Made by a program: the position numbers and the translations under genes. This document shows positions 1-6,574 of a stretch of DNA of 18,595 nucleotides, piece after piece; positions within the stretch are counted from its first letter, which is position 1; each line of letters starts with the position of its first letter. A model generated the notes under the pieces. That model made no database searches and had not been told where the DNA came from. It saw only the letters and a program-made list of their open reading frames with translations. This DNA comes from Pseudomonadota bacterium. GTDB taxonomy: Bacteria > Pseudomonadota > Alphaproteobacteria > Rhizobiales > Devosiaceae. The stretch spans positions 1 to 18,595 of the forward strand of contig JAEWHZ010000235.1 in the NCBI GenBank assembly GCA_023387585.1, read 5' to 3'.

Positions 1-883
1 CGACCGAGAGCAGAGTGAGGTCGAGCCGGACGAGGCGGAGGATGAAGACGGCGACGATCGGGCCGAGAATGCCGCCGCGCCCGCCGCCCAGCATCACCCC
101 GCCCAGCACCACGGCGGCGACGCTGGCGAGCAGGTAGGGGCCGGGAATGGGTTCGCCGATGCCGGTCGACAGCGTGATGGACACCCCGCCCAGCGCCGCG
201 AAGAAGCCGGCCAGCGCATAGGCGGCGACGCGGGTGAGCCCGATGGGAATGCCCGAGCGATAGGCGGCGTTTGGGTCGGAGCCGATGGCGTAGATCGACA
301 GGCCGAGCTTGGAGCGCTTGATGGGAATCCACACCAGCGCGACGAAGATGGCGAGCGCGATCACCGATTTCGGCACATAGGCGAACAGCTCGGGCGGCAG
401 GCCGGGGATCTGTATGGGCCCGACGATCATGGCGCGCAGCCAGGGCGTGGTGGAGCCGCCCGGCGCGTTGAGGATCAACAGCGCCACGCCTTCCCACACG
501 AACAGCATGGCTAGGGTGACGACGATGTCGGGCACGCGGGTGAGAACGATCAGCATGCCGTTGATCGCGCCCATGCCGGCGCCCATGGCCAGCACGGCGG
601 CGACGATGAACACGACCTGCCCATCATCGGCGCCCTGCATGAGGACGGCGGCGGTGACGCCGGCCACGGCCATGACCGAGGCAATGGACAGATCGATCCC
701 GCCGGCGATGATGACGATGGCCATGCCGACCGTGGCGAAGGCGAAGGGCAGCGCGGCGCGGGCGAGGGAATCGACGCCGGAGGGGCCGAAATTGGGCTGG
801 ATTATGCGCGTGAAGGCGAACAGGATCACCAAGATGCCGACCAGCCCGAGGGTCCAGGCGTGCTTGACGAGGAAGCGGCTCAT
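1..883 (-). CDS. Sugar ABC transporter permease, RbsC type (3' end cut by window edge)
   Basis: Inner-membrane channel subunit of a CUT2-class (ribose/galactose-type) sugar importer. I translated 294 residues from the ATG at 883 with no stop before the window edge; family members are usually about 310-350 residues, so only a short C-terminus is missing. The sequence is a run of hydrophobic helices. Typical features are IIAGGIDLSIASVMAV near residue 60-75, which matches the conserved 'GGIDLSVG' region of this family, and a late glycine-rich LGGVMLGGGRGG segment. The start overlaps the stop of the ATPase gene by 4 bp (ATGA), the usual translational coupling of these two subunits. It is the last gene visible in the leftward operon. 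The substrate cannot be read from the permease. Family call is firm; exact sugar unknown. Confidence 0.9.
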   Translation of the reverse strand, partial: MSRFLVKHAWTLGLVGILVILFAFTRIIQPNFGPSGVDSLARAALPFAFATVGMAIVIIAGGIDLSIASVMAVAGVTAAVLMQGADDGQVVFIVAAVLAMGAGMGAINGMLIVLTRVPDIVVTLAMLFVWEGVALLILNAPGGSTTPWLRAMIVGPIQIPGLPPELFAYVPKSVIALAIFVALVWIPIKRSKLGLSIYAIGSDPNAAYRSGIPIGLTRVAAYALAGFFAALGGVSITLSTGIGEPIPGPYLLASVAAVVLGGVMLGGGRGGILGPIVAVFILRLVRLDLTLLSV

Positions 884-2391
884 GGCTGCGCCCCCTCGGC
901 CACGCGGTCCTTTTCGGTGAGCCCGTAGGCGGCGCGCATCAGATTGGCCTCGCTGGCATCGGCGGCGTCGATGACGTCGACCACGCGGCCGCCGAAGATG
1001 ACGACGACGCGGTCGCAGGCCATGGCGATCTCGGCGAGCTCGGAGGTGTAGAACAGGATGGCGGCACCCTGCTCGGCCAGCTCGCGCACCAGCGGATAGA
1101 TCTGGCGCTTGGTGCGCACGTCGATGCCGCGGGTGGGGTCGAACAGCAACAGCGTTTCGACGCCGGCGGCGATCCAGCGGCCGATGGTGACCTTTTGCTG
1201 GTTGCCGCCGGAGAGGCGCTGCACCTCGCTTTGGGCGCGCATGTCGATCTGGAGGCGGGTGACGGCCTCGTTCACCCGCTCGGCCTCGCGGCGCATGCTG
1301 ATGGCACCCCAGTTGCGCGGGCGGGCGAGCAGCGGCAGGGCGATGTTCTCGCGCACCGAACGCTGCATCAAAAGCGCATCCTTGCGGTCGCCCGGCACCA
1401 GGGTGAGGCCGGCGGCGATGGCGTCGGCGGGATGGGAGAATTTTACCTTGCGGCCGTCGACCGCGACGGTGCCGGCAGCGGAGCGACGATAGCCGGCGAG
1501 GACGTCGAACAATTCATCCTGCCCCTGCCCTTCCAGCGCCACGACGCCGAGCACCTCGCCCTTGAAAAGATCGAAGGAGACGTCGGCGAGCTTGCTGCCG
1601 GCGGCGAGATTCTGCACCGAGAGGCGCGGCGTGGCCACCGCCCGGCTTTCGGCGGCACGGGGGGTGATCGCGGCGGCGGTGGGCAGCACGCCGAGCATCA
1701 ATTCGACGATCTTTTCCTCGATGCCGGGCTCGATGGTGAAATCGCCGACGGTGACGCCGTCGCGCAGCACGCTGGCGCGGTCGCACACCTCGGCGATCTC
1801 GGCGAAGCGGTGCGAGATGTAGATGACGGCACGCCCGGCATCGGCCTGGGCGCGCACGACGCGCAGCACGCGCTCGACGAGGTCGGTGGGCAGCGCCGCC
1901 GTCATCTCGTCGAGCATCAGCACCTTGGGCTCGCTGGCCAGCGTCAGCGCCAGATCGAGGATGCGCAGCGTGGCGAGCGGCAGGCGCCAGATAGGCTCGC
2001 CGAGCGGCAGGTCGGGAATGCCGAGCTCGGCCACCCAGTGGCGCACGGCCGCGACCGGCGCGTCGAGCAGGCGCAGATTGTCGATGACCTCGAGATCGGG
2101 GATCAGCGAGGGTTCCTGATAGACCGGCATGATGCCCGAGCGGCGCGCATCGGCCGGCGAGGAAAAACGCTGCGCACGCCCCTCGAGCCGGATGGTGCCG
2201 CTGTCGTGATGCAGCGCCCCCGTCAGGATCTTGACGAAGGTCGACTTGCCGGCGCCGTTGGCGCCCATCAGGGCCACGATCTCGCCCCGGTTGAGGGTGA
2301 GCGAGGCCTGTTTCAGGGCCGTCACCGCCCCGAACCGCTTGGCGATGCCCTGCGCGTCCAGAACGGGGCGCAAGGCCGCCTGATCCGTCAT
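880..2391 (-). CDS. Sugar ABC transporter ATP-binding protein, RbsA type (two fused ATPase domains)
   Basis: Cytoplasmic energy subunit of the CUT2-type importer, 503 residues, the normal length for a tandem two-domain RbsA/XylG/MglA protein. Domain 1 has an intact Walker A (GANGAGKST, residues 43-51), a Q-loop glutamine near 92 and Walker B LMLDE at 158-162, but its ABC signature is replaced by LPLAT around 137-141. Domain 2 has a good signature (LSGGN, 393-397), but its Walker A is degenerate (EGQGQDEL, 287-294, no lysine) and its Walker B reads LLLFDPTRG instead of the usual L-x-L-D-E-P-T. The two halves are therefore complementary, leaving one canonical ATP site. It starts 66 bp after the binding-protein gene, with an AGAGGA-like ribosome site, and its stop overlaps the permease start. 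Confidence 0.95.
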   Translation of the reverse strand: MTDQAALRPVLDAQGIAKRFGAVTALKQASLTLNRGEIVALMGANGAGKSTFVKILTGALHHDSGTIRLEGRAQRFSSPADARRSGIMPVYQEPSLIPDLEVIDNLRLLDAPVAAVRHWVAELGIPDLPLGEPIWRLPLATLRILDLALTLASEPKVLMLDEMTAALPTDLVERVLRVVRAQADAGRAVIYISHRFAEIAEVCDRASVLRDGVTVGDFTIEPGIEEKIVELMLGVLPTAAAITPRAAESRAVATPRLSVQNLAAGSKLADVSFDLFKGEVLGVVALEGQGQDELFDVLAGYRRSAAGTVAVDGRKVKFSHPADAIAAGLTLVPGDRKDALLMQRSVRENIALPLLARPRNWGAISMRREAERVNEAVTRLQIDMRAQSEVQRLSGGNQQKVTIGRWIAAGVETLLLFDPTRGIDVRTKRQIYPLVRELAEQGAAILFYTSELAEIAMACDRVVVIFGGRVVDVIDAADASEANLMRAAYGLTEKDRVAEGAQP

Positions 2392-2422
2392 CTCGGCGTT
2401 ATCCTCTCGCTGAAAACGGATG

Positions 2423-2449
2423 CGGCCCCCGGCAAGACGCCGGGAGCCG
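2423..2449 (-). promoter_or_regulatory. Intercistronic stem-loop between binding-protein and ATPase genes
   Basis: An inverted repeat CGGC-c-CCCGGC / GCCGGG-a-GCCG with a 5-nt loop (2434-2438): 10 pairs interrupted by one mismatch. It begins about 9 nt after the binding-protein stop codon on the transcribed (minus) strand and is followed by a short T run (ATCCGTTTTC). In binding-protein transporter operons such hairpins commonly stabilise or partially terminate the message so that the binding protein is made in excess. That role is inferred here from position and structure only. Confidence 0.6.
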
Positions 2450-2457
2450 TGCTAACC

Positions 2458-3483
2458 TCACTCGCCGGGGCCGCGGCAGGCGATGATCTCTTCGGTGGTG
2501 TAGGTCGTCCAGTCGGGGATCGACACGGAGACCGGCCATTCGGGATCGAGATTGGGGTTCTGCGCCTCGGCGATGTTGACCTGGCCTTCATCGCTGACAT
2601 TGTCCCAGATCTCGGGGTTGACCAGAACGATGCGGTCTTCCGGCGCGTTGCCGTCGAGAACCTGCAGCGCCAGGGTCACGCCGGCACCGCCGATCGAGCC
2701 CGGATTGGTCACCGCAGCCCCGACGAGGCCATCGACGCTGGCGAGCTGGCCGACGAAGCCGGCATTGTCGGCGCCGACGATGGGCACCAGCGGCGCATCG
2801 GATTCGACGAAGGCGTCGACGATGACGTTGTCGATGCCCGAGGTCCACACGCCGTCGAACGGAATGCCGGTGGCCAGATAGTCGAGGATCTGCTGCTTGC
2901 CCTGATCCTGCTGCCAGCCGGTGAATACCTCATGCACCACGCTGACGCCGGGGAACTCCTCGAGCGCGCGGCGGAAGCCGCGGTCGCGGTCGTCATCGGC
3001 CGCAGCGCCGGCGGCGCCGCGCATATAGACGACGCTGCCCTCGCCGCCGATGGCCTCGAACAGCCATTTGGCGCCGAGATAGCCGTATTCTTCCTGGTTG
3101 TTGGACACCACATAGGCCGATTCCTCGGACACGGCCTGGTCGACGGCGACCACGACGATGCCGCGCTCGGTCGCCTCGGCGATGGCCGAGTTGAGGGCGT
3201 CGGGGCTGGCCGGGTTGACGACGATGGCATCGACCCCGGCTTCGATCAGATTGCGCATGTCCTCGAGCTGGCCGGCGGCGTCGGTGTTGCGATGCGCGAT
3301 GTTGAGCGAGGCGACCTGCCCGGAATCGAGCGCCTGGGCCTTGATGGCGCAGATCATCTCCTCGCGCCAGCCATTGCCCTGCACCGTGTTGGACACGCCG
3401 ATGGTGTATTCCTGGGCCAGGGCGAGATTGCCCATGCCGGTCACCAGCCCGACCGCCGTGGCGGCCAGAAGCAGCTTCTTCAT
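2458..3483 (-). CDS. Periplasmic sugar-binding protein of the CUT2-type ABC transporter
   Basis: Soluble receptor that delivers a sugar to the RbsA/RbsC-like transporter encoded downstream. It is 341 residues, with an N-terminal signal peptide (MKKLL, hydrophobic core, predicted cut after ALA at residue 23). The mature part has the periplasmic binding protein type I (LacI/RbsB-like) pattern: YTIGVSNTVQGNGWREEM at the first strand and helix, GVDAIVVNPASPDALN in the first lobe, and VVAVDQAVSE leading to the hinge. A late VGADNAGFVGQLA segment belongs to the second lobe. Two cysteines (in EEMICAIK and near the C-terminus, IIACRG) could form a disulfide. The start is supported by GGGAGGA 8 nt upstream. 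It lies 48 bp after the isomerase gene in the same operon. Ligand not identifiable by eye. Confidence 0.93.
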   Translation of the reverse strand: MKKLLLAATAVGLVTGMGNLALAQEYTIGVSNTVQGNGWREEMICAIKAQALDSGQVASLNIAHRNTDAAGQLEDMRNLIEAGVDAIVVNPASPDALNSAIAEATERGIVVVAVDQAVSEESAYVVSNNQEEYGYLGAKWLFEAIGGEGSVVYMRGAAGAAADDDRDRGFRRALEEFPGVSVVHEVFTGWQQDQGKQQILDYLATGIPFDGVWTSGIDNVIVDAFVESDAPLVPIVGADNAGFVGQLASVDGLVGAAVTNPGSIGGAGVTLALQVLDGNAPEDRIVLVNPEIWDNVSDEGQVNIAEAQNPNLDPEWPVSVSIPDWTTYTTEEIIACRGPGE

Positions 3484-3531
3484 TGTAAAAGTCCTCCCTG
3501 ATATCCCTGCGTAGTCGGCAGCATTAACACC

Positions 3532-4446
3532 TTACTTGATGAAAGGCGCAAGTACATCGCGCGCAAGAAGAAAGCCGCGCTTGAGCTTGTCGTCGGTCCC
3601 CTCGAAATCGCGATCCTCATGCTCGATGACGACGGGGCCGTCATAACCGGCACGATAGAGCCCGGCGAAGAAACCGGGCCAGTCGACATCGCCGAGCCCC
3701 GGCATGCGCGGCACCTGCCAGCCCATGCCGACCGACATGACGCCGTTCTCGTAGAGCCCGTCGCGGTCGATCGCGACGTCCTTGGCATGGACATGCACCA
3801 TGCGCGGCCCGAATTCGCGGACGAACCGCGCCTGGTCGATCATCTGCCACACGAGGTGCGAGGGGTCGTAATTCATCCCCACATCGTCGCCCCATGCCTC
3901 GAAGATGCGCCGCCACGTCTTCGGCGAATAGGCGATGTTGTGCCCGCCCGGCCATTCGTCGTGGCTGAAGATCATCGGGCAGTTCTCGAAGGCCAGCGTG
4001 ACGCCGCTGTCGCGGGCATGGCGCACGATGTCCGGAAAGATCTTTTCGGCGCGGGCCCAGTTCTCGTCGAGATTGAGCCTGCGGTCGCCGCCCATGAAGG
4101 TGTTGACCACCCTGACGCCCATCAGCGAGGCAGCGGCGATCACCTTGCGCAGATGCTCCAGCACCTCGGTGCGGTGCGCCTCGTCCTCATGCAGCGGGTT
4201 GGGATAATAGCCGAGCCCGGAAATGGCGATCCCCTTCTCCGAGAGCCGGGCGACGATGTCCTTGGCTTCGCCGGCTTCGAGATTGGCGACATCGATATGC
4301 GAGGTGCCGGCATAGCGGCGCGCCTCGCCGCCCGAGCGCGGCCAGCAGGCGATCTCGAGCGCGGAAAAACCGTTGCCGGCGGCCCAGTCGGCGACCGCGA
4401 ACAGGTCGGTGTCCGGGAATGGCGCGGTGAGAAATCCAAGTTGCAT
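3532..4446 (-). CDS. Sugar phosphate isomerase/epimerase family TIM-barrel protein
   Basis: Cytoplasmic xylose-isomerase-like TIM barrel (AP endonuclease family 2 fold), 304 residues, the usual size. The expected divalent-metal ligands are all visible at the ends of strands: Glu154 (FENCP), Asp194 (NYDPSH), His220 (HVHAKD) and Glu275 (IEHED). Members isomerise or epimerise keto-sugars and inositol derivatives, and some act as lyases or deglycosidases on 3-oxo-glycosides next to a Gfo/Idh/MocA dehydrogenase. The gene starts 9 bp after the Gfo/Idh/MocA stop, with an AAGGA ribosome site in that gap, so the two are almost certainly co-translated. The pairing suggests that it acts on the product of that dehydrogenase. 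Fold and metal site are sure; the reaction is not. Confidence 0.9.
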   Translation of the reverse strand: MQLGFLTAPFPDTDLFAVADWAAGNGFSALEIACWPRSGGEARRYAGTSHIDVANLEAGEAKDIVARLSEKGIAISGLGYYPNPLHEDEAHRTEVLEHLRKVIAAASLMGVRVVNTFMGGDRRLNLDENWARAEKIFPDIVRHARDSGVTLAFENCPMIFSHDEWPGGHNIAYSPKTWRRIFEAWGDDVGMNYDPSHLVWQMIDQARFVREFGPRMVHVHAKDVAIDRDGLYENGVMSVGMGWQVPRMPGLGDVDWPGFFAGLYRAGYDGPVVIEHEDRDFEGTDDKLKRGFLLARDVLAPFIK

Positions 4447-4455
4447 GATCTGTCC

Positions 4456-5613
4456 TTATCTATCGTCCCGGCCGATCTCGACCCAATTGCCCGATTGCGC
4501 GCTGCGCAGCACGGCGTCGCAGAACAGCATTTCGTAATGCCCGTCCTCGAAGCCGGCATAGCGCGCATCGTCCGCGCGGGCGCCGGCGAGGATGTCGGCA
4601 TAAACCGCGCGGAAGAAGGCGAAGAAGCTATCGGCAAACCCTTCGACATGCCCGCCCGGCAGGCTGGCGGCGCCGGTACCATAGGCGTTCATCAGGCCCG
4701 GATCACGCGCGAGGATCTGGTTGGGCCCGTCGCGATGGCCGAGCCAGAGCTGGTCGGGCGTTTCGCTGAGCCATGAAGCGGACGCGGCGGAGCCGGAGAT
4801 TTCCCATTCGAGCGTGTTCTTGCGCCCGAAGCTAACCTGGCTGGTGGTGAGCGCACCGCGCGCGCCATTGGCGTAGCGCAACAGGATCAGCCCGGCATCG
4901 TCGGTGGCGATGGGGCGGGTCTCGGTGTTGCCGGTCGACTTGGTGAAAGTTTCCACGGGTCCCAGCGGGCGCTGGCGCTCGGGGATGAAGGTCGCGAGCT
5001 CGGCGAGCAGCGCAACGGGCTTCATGCCGGCGATAAAGCTGGTCAGGTCGATCCAGTGGGTGCCGATATCGGCCACCGAGCGCAGGGCGCCGCCCTCGCC
5101 GGTTTCGAGGCGCCAGTTCCAGTCGGTGTCGTGGGCCAGCCAGTCCTGGTGGTAGTGGCCGGTGACGAGGCGGATATCGCCCAGTTCGCCGGCCTCGGCC
5201 ATGCCGCGCGCCTGCTGGTTGAGCGGATAGAAGCGCACATTGTAGCACACCGCCGCGACCCTGCCGCTGGCCCGGGCGAGCTCGACCATCTCGGCGGATT
5301 CGGCCGAGGTCATCGCCAGCGGCTTCTCGCAGATCACATGTTTGCCGGCGGCGAGGATGGCCTTCACCTGCGCGTAATGGGCGTGATTGGGCGAGGTGAC
5401 ATGGACGACGTCGACGCCCGGATCGGCCAGCATCTCGTCCAGCGAGGCATAGGCGGCGACGCCCAGCGCTTCGGCACGCTCGGCGCCGCGCTCGGGGCTG
5501 GAGCCGAGAACGCCGGCGATGCGCACGCCGAGCCGGCGCAGCGCCCCCAGATGCACGGTGCCGATGAACCCCGTGCCGATGATGCCGACGCCGATATCGC
5601 CCAGCCTGGTCAT
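4456..5613 (-). CDS. Gfo/Idh/MocA family oxidoreductase
   Basis: NAD(P)-dependent sugar, polyol or inositol dehydrogenase, 385 residues from the chosen ATG. The N-terminal Rossmann domain shows GTGFIG (residues 13-18). The family EKP motif is at 96-98 (CEKPLAM), and the catalytic Asp181/His185 pair is in the DIGTHWIDL segment, the same layout as in myo-inositol dehydrogenase. I chose the ATG at 5613 because a strong GGGGGGAGGG ribosome site lies just upstream. A GTG at 5643 would add ten residues and overlap the SDR stop as GTGA, but the Rossmann strand begins naturally a few residues after the ATG. It is second in the leftward operon, 26 bp after the SDR gene and 9 bp before the isomerase gene. 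The substrate is probably a sugar or sugar derivative brought in by the adjacent transporter. Confidence 0.93.
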   Translation of the reverse strand: MTRLGDIGVGIIGTGFIGTVHLGALRRLGVRIAGVLGSSPERGAERAEALGVAAYASLDEMLADPGVDVVHVTSPNHAHYAQVKAILAAGKHVICEKPLAMTSAESAEMVELARASGRVAAVCYNVRFYPLNQQARGMAEAGELGDIRLVTGHYHQDWLAHDTDWNWRLETGEGGALRSVADIGTHWIDLTSFIAGMKPVALLAELATFIPERQRPLGPVETFTKSTGNTETRPIATDDAGLILLRYANGARGALTTSQVSFGRKNTLEWEISGSAASASWLSETPDQLWLGHRDGPNQILARDPGLMNAYGTGAASLPGGHVEGFADSFFAFFRAVYADILAGARADDARYAGFEDGHYEMLFCDAVLRSAQSGNWVEIGRDDR

Positions 5614-5639
5614 AATGCCCTCCCCCCTCAAAACGAGCT

Positions 5640-6362
5640 TCACACGACCGAATAGCCGCCGTCGATGGGGATGCAGGCCCCGGTGATGAACGCAGCGGCA
5701 TCGGAGGCGAGGAACAAGGCCGTGCCGGCGATGTCCTCGGGCTGGCCCCAGCGCCCCAGCGGAGTGCGGGCATTGACGTTGGCGACATGCTGCGGATCGG
5801 TGCGGCTGCGGGCCGACTGCTCGGTGACGATGAAGCCGGGGGCGAGCGCATTGACGCGGATGCCGTCCGGCGCCCAGGCGATGGCGAGCGATCTGGTGAG
5901 CTGCTCCACCGCGGCCTTGGAGGCGCCATAGGCCGGATTGCGCGGGCTGCCGAAGCGGGCATACATCGAGGCGATATTGACGATGACGCCCTTTTTCGCC
6001 GCAAGCGCTCCATGGAAGGATTCGGCGGTGCGGAAGGTGCCGAACAGATTGACGTCGACCACGCGCTGGAAGAAGCCCGGCTCCATCTCCTCGCCGCGCG
6101 CGGTGATGGCGGCGCAGTTGACGAGGACGTCGAGCGTGTCGAAGCCGGTGGCCAGCGCGCGCACCGCGTCGAGATCGGTGACGTCGAGCCTTTCATAGCG
6201 GAAGACATCGCGGTCCTCGGGCGCCGGCGCATCCTCGACGCCGGTGATGGTAACCTCGGCGCCGGCGCCCTTGAAGGCGCGGGCGATGGCGGCGCCGATG
6301 CCGGCACGGCTGGCGCCGATCACCAGCACGCGGGCACCGGCAAAGTCGAAACTGGCTTGCAT
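5640..6362 (-). CDS. SDR family oxidoreductase (classical short-chain dehydrogenase)
   Basis: NAD(P)-dependent dehydrogenase of 240 residues, first gene of the leftward operon. The cofactor loop is GASRAGIG (16-23). An NCAA motif at 82-85 and the active-site set Asn105, Ser132, Tyr145 and Lys149 (YGASK) are all present, so it should be catalytically competent. The C-terminus has the usual LASDAAAFITGACIPIDGGYSVV ending of FabG-like sugar and polyol dehydrogenases. The ATG at 6362 has AGAGGA a few bases upstream. Operon position beside a Gfo/Idh/MocA enzyme, an isomerase and sugar transport genes argues for a sugar or polyol substrate rather than fatty acid synthesis. The exact substrate cannot be told from sequence alone. 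Confidence 0.92.
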   Translation of the reverse strand: MQASFDFAGARVLVIGASRAGIGAAIARAFKGAGAEVTITGVEDAPAPEDRDVFRYERLDVTDLDAVRALATGFDTLDVLVNCAAITARGEEMEPGFFQRVVDVNLFGTFRTAESFHGALAAKKGVIVNIASMYARFGSPRNPAYGASKAAVEQLTRSLAIAWAPDGIRVNALAPGFIVTEQSARSRTDPQHVANVNARTPLGRWGQPEDIAGTALFLASDAAAFITGACIPIDGGYSVV

Positions 6363-6383
6363 GTCGTTCCTCTTCCCCAGCCG

Positions 6384-6412
6384 ACTATGCAGCGGCGCAC
6401 CGTGCTGTGCAA
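6384..6412 (-). promoter_or_regulatory. Candidate promoter for the leftward sugar operon
   Basis: On the minus strand, TTGCAC (6412-6407) and CATAGT (6389-6384) are separated by 17 bp. Each matches most of the sigma-70 -35 and -10 consensus. A transcript would start about 15 nt before the SDR start codon. Supported only by sequence match and position. Confidence 0.3.
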
Positions 6413-6466
6413 CGCGGATACGGACGCATGAAACGAATCTTCACAAAAAGCGACAAGCGGAACCGT

Positions 6467-6494
6467 TTGACAACATTGGCATTTGGGCTACCGT
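6467..6494 (+). promoter_or_regulatory. Candidate promoter for the PQQ dehydrogenase unit
   Basis: A perfect -35 hexamer TTGACA (6467-6472) is followed after 16 bp by TACCGT (6489-6494), a weak -10. It lies in the 212-bp divergent region between the SDR and PQQ dehydrogenase genes, about 80 bp before the latter's start codon. The intervening leader contains a small inverted repeat CCGCGC/GCGCGG (6524-6529, 6537-6542). No known operator was recognised. Confidence 0.4.
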
Positions 6495-6574
6495 TCACCA
6501 AAGATGTCGCCAGCGGAATGCGCCCGCGCGCCCCATGCGCGGCCGGCAAGGCGACCAGTTCGAGGAGACGCAAA

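Noticed and set aside
1195..3501. Plus-strand open frame of 768 codons over the ATPase and binding-protein genes
   Set aside because: It is antisense to two well-recognised genes, crosses their boundary, and its translation is compositionally odd (rich in G, D, H, R) without any domain; high GC makes stop codons rare in such shadow frames.
5614..5643. GTG start at 5643 for the Gfo/Idh/MocA gene
   Set aside because: It gives a GTGA overlap with the SDR stop, but the ATG at 5613 has a much stronger ribosome site and matches the family N-terminus. Not fully excluded.
6407..6574. In-frame upstream extension of the PQQ dehydrogenase by 56 codons
   Set aside because: It would bury the signal peptide and cover the promoter region; GAGGAG followed by GTG at 6575 is a better start.
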